Assembly (NCBI RefSeq): GCF_947631635.1
Contig: NZ_CANRMB010000011.1
Location: 1 to 64,000 of the forward strand
DNA: 64,000 nt
Direction: 5' to 3'
Origin: an uncultured Dysosmobacter sp.
GTDB lineage: Bacteria; Bacillota; Clostridia; Oscillospirales; Oscillospiraceae
Of this stretch, positions 1-7,978 are shown piece after piece. The position numbers and the translations under genes were made by a program. The stretch's first letter is position 1. Every line of letters starts with the position of its first letter. A model generated the notes under the pieces. The model saw nothing but the letters and a program-made list of their open reading frames with translations. It had not been told where the DNA came from and made no database searches.

Positions 1-924
1 CCCGCCGGCCCCGGCCCGGATCCCCGCCTGGAAAGGCAGGAAGTCCTGACTCTCAAACTGGCTGTATTCCCGCTCATCGATGGCAATGCCGGTATGGGTG
101 TCCACGTTATTTCCATAGCCCGGGAAATGCTTCAGCACCGAGCCGATACCCAGCGTCCGCCCGTCCGACTCATAGGACACCTGATTCGCGGCGCTGACCA
201 CCGTCTCCACGTACTCCGCCGTAGCGGCGGCATCCTGACCGAAAGCCCGGTCGTAGATGAAGTCCGCTGGGTCCACGGACACGTCCGCCACCGGTGCCAG
301 ATTCACGTTGATGCCCAGCGCCAGCAGCCCCGCGCTCTTCTCCAGGGCGTCGCGCCGCACCGCCTCCAACCCCCCGGCGGCAAACACCTTCTGAGGGGAC
401 TTAAAGACAGCGGGAAAGAGGTTGGGATTCCGGCTGGCCCTGGCCACGGTACCGCCCTCCTCATCCACCCCGATGAGCAGAGAAATTTTTGCCGCCGCCT
501 GATAGGAGGCGATGTTCCCCATGAATTGTTCTCCGGTCAGCCATGTCCCGGCGGCGTCCTTAAAATCCTGGCCGAAGAGAATATAGCCGCCCAGATGGTA
601 GGCGCTGATATCCTCCACCGCCCCAGCGGCGGGGCACCGGACGAAGAACATCTGCCCCACCTTCTCCTCCAGGGACATGGAGGCCAAGATAGCCTCCACA
701 GTCTCCGCCCTTGGATCCGCCCCCGCCGGGGGCTTGTCCTCGTCCCCGTCCCCCGGGGATTGATTGTCTTCCCCGTCTTCCGGCGGAGGTGCGATTCCGT
801 TACTGTTATTATTTGAGTTGATATTACTATTTGTATTATTTAAATTGGTATTGCCGGCGCTATTTTCCACAGCGCAGCCCGCCAGGAGCAGGAGCACCAG
901 CAGAAAAGGGATGATTCTTTTCAT
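1..924 (-). CDS. Glycoside hydrolase family 3 lipoprotein (NagZ-like), 3' end outside window
   Basis: Only the first 308 codons are present; the gene runs off the left edge. The ATG at 924 opens a lipoprotein signal peptide: MKR, a leucine-rich core, then the lipobox LLAGC with the lipidated Cys at residue 17. An Asn/Ser-rich linker (about 21-46) follows, then a GH3 N-terminal TIM-barrel. The family signature KHFPGYG starts at residue 265 and is followed by DTH (275-277), the Asp/His pair that bacterial NagZ-type beta-N-acetylhexosaminidases use as general acid/base. The enzyme should therefore sit on the outer face of the membrane and trim beta-linked N-acetylglucosamine from muropeptides or other glycans. 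Substrate is inferred from the motif only; a beta-glucosidase-like GH3 is the alternative. Confidence 0.85.
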   Translation of the reverse strand, partial: MKRIIPFLLVLLLLAGCAVENSAGNTNLNNTNSNINSNNNSNGIAPPPEDGEDNQSPGDGDEDKPPAGADPRAETVEAILASMSLEEKVGQMFFVRCPAAGAVEDISAYHLGGYILFGQDFKDAAGTWLTGEQFMGNIASYQAAAKISLLIGVDEEGGTVARASRNPNLFPAVFKSPQKVFAAGGLEAVRRDALEKSAGLLALGINVNLAPVADVSVDPADFIYDRAFGQDAAATAEYVETVVSAANQVSYESDGRTLGIGSVLKHFPGYGNNVDTHTGIAIDEREYSQFESQDFLPFQAGIRAGAGG

Positions 925-992
925 CACGATGTACCTCGTTTTTCTCTGTTCGTAGACTGGGCTGTAGGGGCCTCCGGCCAACGCTTGGTTTT

Positions 993-1553
993 CCCCTGCC
1001 GGGGGGACGGAGGATGTGGGGCCTCCCCGGCCCCACGCCCCGGGTAACTTTTTCCCGCGCGGGAAAAAGTTACCAAAAAGCGCGCCAAGGGGCTCCGCCC
1101 CTTGGAACCCTAATGTTTGATTATTTTTGCGCTCACCCTGTAGTCCGTCCGGTCTAAACCGAACTCACTCCCGTGTATAAGGCGAAGCGGCTATTTTAGA
1201 GCTGTTGTACGAGAGATATCTATGCAGCGCCCAGTCGCCTTTGGCGACCTTCGCATTGGTTGCGCTGTACGGCCTGTCTCCCTCTCGCGGAGTAGAACGG
1301 AGCGACGGAGGGCAGTTAAAACAAAAAAGCAGTACCGATGAGGGCTTCTCTGGGTTCTGCTCAATACCCATCTCCCGCAAAAAAGGGGGTCCAGCCCGTA
1401 GGGCTGGCGGTTTTTCCGGCCACTTTTGGGCGTCCAAAAGTGGCCCCAGGGTGAGATGAATCAAACAAAAAGAAAAGACCAATAAGGGGCTGGAAGCCCC
1501 CGGCACCCAGGCCATGGGGGTGGAACCCCCGCACCCCCGCCCCGGCAGGGGAG
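993..1553. mobile_element. Non-coding element with imperfect inverted ends, between GH3 gene and aspS
   Basis: The 638 bases between the GH3 gene and aspS hold no convincing gene. Both ends carry CCCCTGCCGGGG in opposite orientation (near 993 and 1553), and further in both arms carry GTTTGATT...CTCACCCTG (1115-1140 and, inverted, 1446-1465), so the block looks like one element with long, diverged inverted ends. It also contains strong hairpins: a perfect 26-bp palindrome around 1046-1071 and a 12-bp-arm hairpin with the arm GGCCACTTTTGG (near 1417-1445). An open frame on the minus strand here is low-complexity translation of these repeats. Calling it mobile is inference; no transposase or target duplication is seen. 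Confidence 0.45.
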
Positions 1554-1562
1554 GGGGGAGGC

Positions 1563-3347
1563 TCACGCCTCCTCCTTCTCCTTTTCCGTCACAGCAATGT
1601 GCAGTTCATCCAACTGCTTCTGCTCTACAAAAGAAGGCGCCCCCATCATCAGATCCTGTGCGTTCTTGTTCATGGGGAAGGGGATGATCTCCCGGATGGA
1701 GTCCTCGCCGGCCAGCAGCATCACCATTCGATCCACGCCCGGGGCGATACCGGCGTGCGGAGGCGCGCCGTAGCAGAAAGCGTTGTACATGGCGGGGAAC
1801 TTGGCCTTGACGTCGTCCTCGCCCAGCCGTACCAGATTGAACGCCTTAATCATGATCTCCGGGTCGTGATTCCGCACCGCGCCGGAGCTCAGCTCCACGC
1901 CGTTGCACACCAGATCGTACTGGAACGCGGTGATGGTCAGCGGATCAATCTCCCCGGCGATGGCCTTGTCCAGAATCTCCGCGCCGCCGTTAGGCATGGA
2001 GAAGGGGTTGTGGCAAAACTCCAGCTCACCGCTCTCCTCGCCGATCTCATACATGGGGAAGTCCACAATCCAGCAGAACTCGTAGCGCTCTTTGTCCATG
2101 TGATTGGGACACATGGTGCCTAGCTTGTTCCGCAGCACACCGGCGGTCTTCTGGGCCGCGCCCTTCTTCCCGGCGGTGAGTCCCACGAAGCAGTTGGGTT
2201 CCAGCCCCAGTTCAGAGACCACCCGATCCTTCACCGGCTGAATAAACTTGGCAATGCCGCCCACAATCTCGCCCTTCTCGTCCACGCGGAACCAGTAGGG
2301 CTTCTGCCCGGCCTGGACCTCCACATCGGCGCACAGCTTGTCGATCTGCTTGCGGGTGGCGGAGAAGCCGGAGACTACAATAGCCTTCACCACATTGCCC
2401 TCAAATGGCCCAAAGCCGATGCCGCCCAGCAGATCACTCACGTCCCGCACCACCAGATCGATGCGCAGATCCGGCTTATCGGAGCCGTAGGTCTCCATCG
2501 CCTCTGTAAAGCTAATTCGCTTGAAAGGCGCTGCGGAAGCTACATTGTAGGTGCCGAATTTGGCGAAAATGGGCGGCAGCACGTCCTCCAGAACGGCGAA
2601 CACATCATCCTGGGTAGCGAAGCTCATCTCCATGTCCAGCTGATAGAATTCGCCGGGGGAGCGGTCGCCCCGGGCGTCCTCGTCCCGGAAGCAGGGGGCG
2701 ATCTGGAAGTAGCGGTCAAAGCCGGAGGTCATCAGCAGCTGCTTGAACTGCTGGGGCGCCTGGGGCAGGGCGTAAAATTTGCCGGGGTGGTTTCGGGCGG
2801 GCACCAGATAGTCCCGGGCGCCCTCGGGGGAGGAGGCGGTCAGAATGGGCGTGGTGATCTCCAGGAAACCGTGCTCCGTCATGGCCTGCCGCAGGGCGGC
2901 CACCACCTGGCACCGCAGGACGATGTTGGCCTTGACAGCGGGATTCCGCAGGTCCAGATAGCGGTACTTCAGCCGCTGGGCCTCGTCGGCCTCCCGGCTG
3001 CGGTTGATCTGGAAGGGCAGCTCATTGTGCTGGCAGCGGCCCAGGACGGACACCTGCGCGGGGACGATCTCAATGTCGCCGGTGGCCATCTTGGCGGTCT
3101 TACTGTCCCGCTCCCGGACGGTGCCCTCCACGCTGATGGTGGATTCCTTGGTAATGGCCTTGAAGGTGTTCACCATCTCCTCGGTCTCCGCCACCACCTG
3201 GGTGGTGCCGTAGAAGTCCCGAACGACAATAAAGGCCAGGCTGGAGGAGACCTCCCGGATATTTTCCATCCAGCCCACGATCTTTACCTGCTTTCCAGCG
3301 TCGCTGAGCCGGAGTTCCCCGCAGGTATGGGTACGATTCTGCATCAT
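1563..3347 (-). CDS. aspS: Aspartyl-tRNA synthetase
   Basis: Charges tRNA-Asp with aspartate; cytoplasmic class II synthetase. The 594-residue length is usual for the bacterial type: N-terminal OB-fold anticodon domain (about 1-105), class II core, an inserted GAD domain (about 300-400), and core again. Motif 2 reads FRDEDARGDRSPGEFYQLD (near residue 215) and motif 3 GIAPGVDRMVML (near 533). The start is the first of two adjacent ATG codons, with AGGAG seven bases upstream. It is the last gene of the T-box-led hisS operon, separated from hisS by an inserted Mrr-type gene. Whether it is Asp-specific or also charges tRNA-Asn cannot be settled from this window. Confidence 0.97.
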   Translation of the reverse strand: MMQNRTHTCGELRLSDAGKQVKIVGWMENIREVSSSLAFIVVRDFYGTTQVVAETEEMVNTFKAITKESTISVEGTVRERDSKTAKMATGDIEIVPAQVSVLGRCQHNELPFQINRSREADEAQRLKYRYLDLRNPAVKANIVLRCQVVAALRQAMTEHGFLEITTPILTASSPEGARDYLVPARNHPGKFYALPQAPQQFKQLLMTSGFDRYFQIAPCFRDEDARGDRSPGEFYQLDMEMSFATQDDVFAVLEDVLPPIFAKFGTYNVASAAPFKRISFTEAMETYGSDKPDLRIDLVVRDVSDLLGGIGFGPFEGNVVKAIVVSGFSATRKQIDKLCADVEVQAGQKPYWFRVDEKGEIVGGIAKFIQPVKDRVVSELGLEPNCFVGLTAGKKGAAQKTAGVLRNKLGTMCPNHMDKERYEFCWIVDFPMYEIGEESGELEFCHNPFSMPNGGAEILDKAIAGEIDPLTITAFQYDLVCNGVELSSGAVRNHDPEIMIKAFNLVRLGEDDVKAKFPAMYNAFCYGAPPHAGIAPGVDRMVMLLAGEDSIREIIPFPMNKNAQDLMMGAPSFVEQKQLDELHIAVTEKEKEEA

Positions 3348-3397
3348 AAAATAACTCCTATTTGTATAATAAAATTGATTTATTGCGATTTGTATTT

Positions 3398-4309
3398 TTA
3401 TTCTTCCGCATCGTTGAAGAAATCAGAGTCAATGGTCTTGATTTCATATTTTGCGATGGGGGAGACGCCAAGATCATATTCGATCATTAGTCGGGTAAGC
3501 CGTTTTCCGTCTACCAGCACGATGTGCTGCCTTTCGGCAGAGGCGCGAGCGCCGTCTGAAAATTTTGCAGTGGTAATAAACAGCCCCTTTGACGCGCCTT
3601 CATCACGAAGCGCGCCGGAAAATTTTTGGATATCCGGGCGGCTGATCGACTTTTCAGGATCCCAGCGTTTGGCCTGAATGTAGATTTGGTCAAAGCCCAA
3701 TTTATCTTCCCGGATAATGCCGTCGATGCCGCCGTCATTGGATTGCTGCGTGACAAAACCAGAGTCAGAGGCCGAGCCGCCATATCCCATTTTTTGAAGG
3801 AGTTTGACAACCAACTGTTCAAAAAAAACGGGGTCTTTGGACATGATTTCTGCCATTAAGTCATCAGCCAGCTTTTGGTTGAGGGAAGAGAATGCGTGGT
3901 CGATCAAATCCTGAGGCGTTTCATCTGATTCGGTGGGGTTGGAAATTCGCTCGGAAGAGGAGGATTCTGTCAGATAAAAAGCTTGAAAAGAGGGATATTT
4001 GCAAAGAAAATTGTTGTCCAGAAGTGGGGGCGGATTTTGCAGGATTTGATATCCTTCGTCTGTCAGGCGATGATGACCGCGCCTTTCGCTTTCCACCAGT
4101 CCTGCCTTTTTCAGGTATGTGCAGGCCCAGTTTACCCGATTTGAGAAGACTGATACACCGCTTGTGAGTGTGAGTTGCTGCCGTTCTTGCTGTGTAATTC
4201 CAAGGCTTTCGGCAATTGTATCAGCCATCTCCCGGTTTGTATGAACTGCGCGATCCCCGAGGGCTCTCAACAGAGGAAGATACATTTCGTTGTATTTTGG
4301 AATTCCCAT
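3398..4309 (-). CDS. mrr: Mrr-type restriction endonuclease
   Basis: 303 residues with the two Mrr domains. The N-terminal winged-helix part (about 1-95) is DNA-binding. The C-terminal PD-(D/E)XK nuclease (about 150-285) shows E164 (FFEQLV), D196 (GGIDG) and Q212-A-K214 (IQAKRW), the expected catalytic set. Mrr family enzymes cut modified (often methylated) foreign DNA and act without a partner methylase, consistent with none being present here. RBS AAGAGG precedes the ATG. It lies in the same orientation between hisS and aspS (46 and 50 bp away), genes that are usually adjacent, and its base composition is visibly more A+T-rich than either neighbour, so it was probably inserted by transfer. 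It would be co-transcribed with hisS and read under the T-box. Confidence 0.9.
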   Translation of the reverse strand: MGIPKYNEMYLPLLRALGDRAVHTNREMADTIAESLGITQQERQQLTLTSGVSVFSNRVNWACTYLKKAGLVESERRGHHRLTDEGYQILQNPPPLLDNNFLCKYPSFQAFYLTESSSSERISNPTESDETPQDLIDHAFSSLNQKLADDLMAEIMSKDPVFFEQLVVKLLQKMGYGGSASDSGFVTQQSNDGGIDGIIREDKLGFDQIYIQAKRWDPEKSISRPDIQKFSGALRDEGASKGLFITTAKFSDGARASAERQHIVLVDGKRLTRLMIEYDLGVSPIAKYEIKTIDSDFFNDAEE

Positions 4310-4355
4310 ACAAAGCCTCTTTCTGTATCTTTCTATTTCTATGGATCGTATTCGT

Positions 4356-5711
4356 TTATCCCAAAATCACCGCGCCTTTTTCCCGTTCCGCCAGGCCCGC
4401 CTTGATGCGGTAGATGGTGGCGGGGGGCTCCAGCTTGGTCTGTTCGCCGGTGGACATGTCCTTGCAGGCCACCACACCGGCGTTGATCTCGTCCTCGCCC
4501 AGGAAGATGACATAGGGGATGCCCAGCTTGTCGGCATAGCTGACCTTCTGCTTGAACTTCTTCTCCTCGCAGTGGAGCTGGGTGCGAATGCCGTTTTCCC
4601 GGAGCTGGGTGGCGAGACCGATGGCGGCGGAGAGGTCCTCCGTCATGGGCAGGATCAGCACATCGGCGGGGGCGGTGGGCAGATCGGGATTCAGCATGCC
4701 CTGCTCGCCCAGGACGTAAAACAGACGGGTCAAGCCGATGGAGATGCCCGCGCCGGGGAGCTGGCGGTCCGTGTAGTACTCCGCCAGGTTGTCATACCGT
4801 CCGCCGGAGCAGACGGAGCCGATCTCCGGGTGGTCCAGCAGGGTGGTCTCATACACGGTGCCGGTGTAGTAGTCCAGGCCCCGGGCGATGGTCAGGTCCA
4901 CGGCGAAGTTTTCGGCGGGCACGCCGAAATCCGCCAGATACCGCACCACGGTCTTCAGCTCGGCAAGGCCCTGGTCAAACATCTCATTCCGGCCCTGGTA
5001 GCCCTCCAGCGCCGCCAGCACGGCCTCGCTGCCGCCGCCGATGGCGATGAACTTCAAAATCTCGCCGGCGTCGGACGCACTGACGGCGAAATCCTCCACC
5101 AGAATGGCCTTGACCTTCTCGGGACCGATCTTGTCCAGCTTGTCCACGGTGCGCATCACGTCGCCGGACTTTTCCGTCAGGCCCAGCATGGTGTAAAAGC
5201 CGTTGAGGATCTTCCGGTTGTTCACCCGGATCTGGAACCGTTTCAGGCCCAGAGTGGAGAAGGTCTTGTAGATGATGGCGGGGATCTCCGCCTCATTGAT
5301 GATGGAGAGCTTGCCGTCGCCGATGATGTCGATATCCGCCTGGTAAAACTCCCGGAACCGGCCCCGCTGGGCGCGCTCGCCCCGGTAGACCTTGCCGATC
5401 TGGAAACGGCGGAAGGGGAAGGTCAGGTCGTTGTAGTGCAGGGCCACGTATTTTGCCAGGGGGACGGTGAGGTCGAACCGCAGGGCCAGGTCGGCGTCGC
5501 CCTTCTGGAAGCGGTAGATCTGTTTTTCCGTCTCGCCGCCGCCCTTGGCCAGCAGCACATCGCTGGATTCGATGACAGGGGTGTCCAGAGGGGTAAAGCC
5601 GTACAGGGAATAGGTGCGGCGGAGGACCTCCATGATGCGCTCCATCTGCTGTTGGGGCGCGGGAAGAAGCTCCATAAAGCCGGACAGCGTCCGGGGGGTC
5701 ATTTTAGCCAT
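4356..5711 (-). CDS. hisS: Histidyl-tRNA synthetase
   Basis: Class II synthetase that charges tRNA-His, 451 residues. Motif 2 is at 109-126 (YRGERAQRGRFREFYQAD), and the histidine-binding HisA motif ARGLDYYTG is at 276-284; an anticodon-binding domain forms the C-terminus. The open frame extends upstream, but the ATG at 5711 (MAKMTPRTL) has a good ribosome site AAGGAGA and matches the family N-terminus. Transcription probably starts at the T-box leader about 950 bp upstream, passes through a frameshifted gene, and continues into mrr and aspS. Confidence 0.97.
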   Translation of the reverse strand: MAKMTPRTLSGFMELLPAPQQQMERIMEVLRRTYSLYGFTPLDTPVIESSDVLLAKGGGETEKQIYRFQKGDADLALRFDLTVPLAKYVALHYNDLTFPFRRFQIGKVYRGERAQRGRFREFYQADIDIIGDGKLSIINEAEIPAIIYKTFSTLGLKRFQIRVNNRKILNGFYTMLGLTEKSGDVMRTVDKLDKIGPEKVKAILVEDFAVSASDAGEILKFIAIGGGSEAVLAALEGYQGRNEMFDQGLAELKTVVRYLADFGVPAENFAVDLTIARGLDYYTGTVYETTLLDHPEIGSVCSGGRYDNLAEYYTDRQLPGAGISIGLTRLFYVLGEQGMLNPDLPTAPADVLILPMTEDLSAAIGLATQLRENGIRTQLHCEEKKFKQKVSYADKLGIPYVIFLGEDEINAGVVACKDMSTGEQTKLEPPATIYRIKAGLAEREKGAVILG

Positions 5712-5874
5712 GGTAATCGTCTCCTTTTCTTCTGCTGGTCTCAAAGATCTCTGCCAGCCGCACTGCGGCCGATTCACGGTCTTTCAGCCGAGACCATCGG
5801 ATAGCTTTTTGGGTAAATCCCCTGAGTTCCAAGTGTTTGTATGCCTGTATATAGTCGTAATCTTTTTCGTCGAT

Positions 5875-6417
5875 CTATTTGACCAGCAGCCTGTCATCCT
5901 TGACCAGCCGGGCGACGAAACCGCGGGAGAAGGCGCCGCCGCTGCCCCGCTGAAAGCCCAGTAAATAGCAGCCGCCGGTCTCCGCATCCCATTCAATGTG
6001 GTCCGGCACAATGGAGCGCTCGCCGCGGAACAGCTTGCGGAGAACATGGAAGTCCGCGGTTCCATAGATGGTCAATTCTGTCTCACGGCTGGAGAGGGGT
6101 TTTCAATATTGAAAAACAGTCTGCCGTCCGGCGAGAAACAGCAGCCCTCATCCTGGGCGGCGCCCAGAGGGGAGAGTTTAAATTTCTTCACAAGCTTTGG
6201 CGGCTCCAGGGAATAGACCGCCAGCCAACCGGCGGTGGATTTTACGATAAACGGATCCCCCTTTGGGGAAAACATGGGTGTGTAGGCATATTTCAAGTCT
6301 TTGAATGCTGCAGGTTCCGTGCCGCTGGCGTCGCAGAGGCAGACTGTCTGGCCGGTGCAGCTCACAGAGTAGTGCTCATTTCTGGCAATCTCCCAGGACC
6401 GGCGCATAAAATACCTT
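5875..6417 (-). pseudogene. Beta-propeller-like protein, broken by a one-base frameshift
   Basis: Two overlapping frames make one protein of about 180 residues. The first starts at ATG 6417 (MRRSWEIARNEH, with GGAAGG upstream) and stops at 6072; the second continues from about 6095 to the stop at 5875. Adding one C to the CCCC run near 6097-6100 restores a continuous reading through ...NIENP / LSSRETELTIYG.... The restored sequence has repeated Phe-Ser-Pro-(Lys/Asp)-Gly phrases (FSPKGD, FSPDGR), typical of WD40/beta-propeller blades. It begins only a few bases after the T-box terminator, so it lies between the riboswitch and hisS. Either a decayed gene, a sequencing error in a C run, or, less likely, programmed slippage. 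Function unknown. Confidence 0.6.
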
Positions 6418-6422
6418 CCGAT

Positions 6423-6658
6423 AAAATAACGCTCCCGTCCCATCAGCATTGGGACGAGAGCGAACAGACGCTTCGTGGTGCCACCCAAGTTCAAGACCGA
6501 AACGGTCTCCTTTGGCCTCCTGGTACGGGGAGGGCGCCGTGGGCGTTTCCGCCCCCGCTCCGCCGCTGTCCTTCGCCCGGGCCGAACGGGGCGCTTTCAG
6601 CGCTGCGCCCCTCTCTGAGGATCGGCTGCCGGAGTACTGCTGCGGCATCTCTGCGGTA
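6423..6658 (-). promoter_or_regulatory. T-box riboswitch leader of the hisS-aspS operon
   Basis: Read on the minus strand the leader ends with the T-box core GGGTGGCACCACGAA (near 6475-6490) and a terminator hairpin whose arms are about 11 bp (6428-6462) followed by T-rich sequence. An AGAGA element and a stem with loop CTGAAAG precede it, as in Stem I. The candidate specifier codon is GAC in GAAGGACAGC, which would sense tRNA-Asp. Uncharged tRNA would favour the antiterminator and expression of the downstream genes hisS, mrr and aspS. Specifier assignment is by eye. Confidence 0.85.
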
Positions 6659-6664
6659 TCTGTG

Positions 6665-6693
6665 ATTGTATGCGTTTTTTCCAAAAAAGTCAA
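6665..6693 (-). promoter_or_regulatory. Promoter of the T-box/hisS operon
   Basis: Minus-strand TTGACT (6688-6693) and TACAAT (6665-6670) separated by 17 bases, a near-consensus SigA-type promoter. It overlaps the 3' end of mgsA and would start transcription near 6658, at the 5' end of the T-box leader. Confidence 0.7.
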
Positions 6694-7103
6694 GCGATGG
6701 GACGGGTGGAGGGGTTGACGATGCAGCGCCAGTCCAGATCGCCCCGGGCCAGACCCAGCACCAGCATCTCGGCAGTGGCGATGTTGCTGGCAAAGGGGAC
6801 GTTGTTCTGGTCACACAGGCGGGAGATATAGGAGATGTCGCCGGCCATGCTCTCGTTGCTGGGATCGTTGAAGAACAGGACCAGGTCAAATTCGTTATAT
6901 GCGATGCGGGCGCCGATCTGCTGGCTGCCGCCGTGCGCGTAGGACAGGAAGCAGTGCACGTTCAGACCGGTGGCCTCGGCCACCATGTGTCCCGTGGTGT
7001 TGGTGGCGTAGATCCGGTGCTGAGACAGGATGCCGGCATAGGCGGTGCAGAACTGGACCATCAGGTCCTTTTTGTTGTCGTGAGACATGATCGCGATATT
7101 CAT
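6690..7103 (-). CDS. mgsA: Methylglyoxal synthase-like protein lacking the catalytic aspartate
   Basis: 137 residues, the family's usual core. The phosphate-binding and fold motifs are recognisable: SHDNKK (7-12), ATNTTG (33-38), FFNDP (77-81) and SNIATAE. Methylglyoxal synthase converts dihydroxyacetone phosphate to methylglyoxal and phosphate. In E. coli the general base is Asp71 within GGDQQ; here the same place reads GGSQQ, with Ser60 (codon AGC) instead of Asp. The glycine of ATGTTG is also Asn. The protein may therefore be inactive or have another role. It lies directly after minD, as in many Clostridia where mgsA ends the mre/min cluster. Fold assignment is firm, activity is doubtful. 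Confidence 0.8.
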   Translation of the reverse strand: MNIAIMSHDNKKDLMVQFCTAYAGILSQHRIYATNTTGHMVAEATGLNVHCFLSYAHGGSQQIGARIAYNEFDLVLFFNDPSNESMAGDISYISRLCDQNNVPFASNIATAEMLVLGLARGDLDWRCIVNPSTRPIA

Positions 7104-7124
7104 TGGGATGGACTCCTTTCTCTT

Positions 7125-7877
7125 CTATTTGATGCGCAGAAGGGGGGCTTTGCCGCCCTGAATGCGCGTGGCGATGTTTCGATAGGCGGAGGCGGCAGGC
7201 TGGGCGCCTGCCAAAAGTAACGGGACGCCCTGATTCAGGCAAAGCGGGAGGGCGTCATCCTCCGGGACCACCCCGATCAGCGGGAGGCCGGCTTTATCAA
7301 TGGCATCGTCAATGGTGGCGTGCATGCTGCGGAGCATTTTCTTTCGTACCCGGTTGACCACCAGATGCAGGGAACCGCTGGAAAAACGGTTCAGCTCCAT
7401 GACGGTGTGCTGGGCGTCCCGGAGGGAGGAGGCGTCTGCGGTGGTGACCACGACAGCCCGGTCCGCGGCGCAGGTGGCCAGCAGAAATCCGCCGCCCAGG
7501 CCCGCCGGCGCATCCAGCAGGCAGTAGTCATACCGTCTGCGGATCTCCTGAAGCAAGTCTGCCATCTGGCGCTCGCTGACCGGACGGCCGCGGCTGCGGA
7601 CGGGGGCGGTCAGCAAAAACAGGCCGGGGATCTTGGGGTGCTCCACCACAGCGGACTCCAGAGAGCAGCGCCCCTGGGCCACATCGGAGAAATCCATCAA
7701 AGCCCGGTCAGTGAGGCCCAGGGCCAGGTCCAGGTTCCGGAGGCCCACATCGCAGTCCAGGCACAGGACGCGCTTGCCGCCCAATGCCAGGGCAGAGCCC
7801 ACACCGGCCGTGAAGGAGGTCTTTCCTGTGCCTCCCTTGCCGGATACAACGGCGATGCATTGTCCGCGTGTTTCCAT
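7125..7877 (-). CDS. minD: MinD/ParA-family ATPase (septum-site determining protein MinD-like)
   Basis: 250 residues from ATG 7877 (METRGQ), which has the strong site GGAAAGGGGG; an upstream in-frame ATG lies inside that site and is rejected. The deviant Walker A motif GKGGTGKTS is at 13-21, followed by CLDCDVGLRNLDL, typical of MinD, and DAPAGLG (switch II). MinD dimers bind the membrane with ATP and position the division septum. No minC or minE is beside it, so partners must be elsewhere or absent. The C-terminal end (PLLRIK) is short compared with the classic amphipathic membrane-targeting helix. mgsA follows after 21 bp. Confidence 0.85.
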   Translation of the reverse strand: METRGQCIAVVSGKGGTGKTSFTAGVGSALALGGKRVLCLDCDVGLRNLDLALGLTDRALMDFSDVAQGRCSLESAVVEHPKIPGLFLLTAPVRSRGRPVSERQMADLLQEIRRRYDYCLLDAPAGLGGGFLLATCAADRAVVVTTADASSLRDAQHTVMELNRFSSGSLHLVVNRVRKKMLRSMHATIDDAIDKAGLPLIGVVPEDDALPLCLNQGVPLLLAGAQPAASAYRNIATRIQGGKAPLLRIK

Positions 7878-7924
7878 GAACTGGCCCCCTTTCCTGCACA
7901 ATTATTTACTATTTTCTGCCATCC

Positions 7925-7952
7925 ATTATAACATAAATTTTCGGCATGTATA
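7925..7952 (-). promoter_or_regulatory. Probable minD promoter
   Basis: A consensus -10 TATAAT lies on the minus strand at 7925-7930, about 50 bases before the minD start; the best -35 candidate is the weak TATACA about 16 bases upstream. Confidence 0.5.
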
Positions 7953-7978
7953 GCGCAAAACAGTGGAATGTGCGTATA

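Noticed and set aside
1165-1566. 133-aa minus-strand open frame between GH3 gene and aspS
   Set aside because: It translates the inverted-repeat element, is low in complexity and starts inside GC-rich repeats with no ribosome site.
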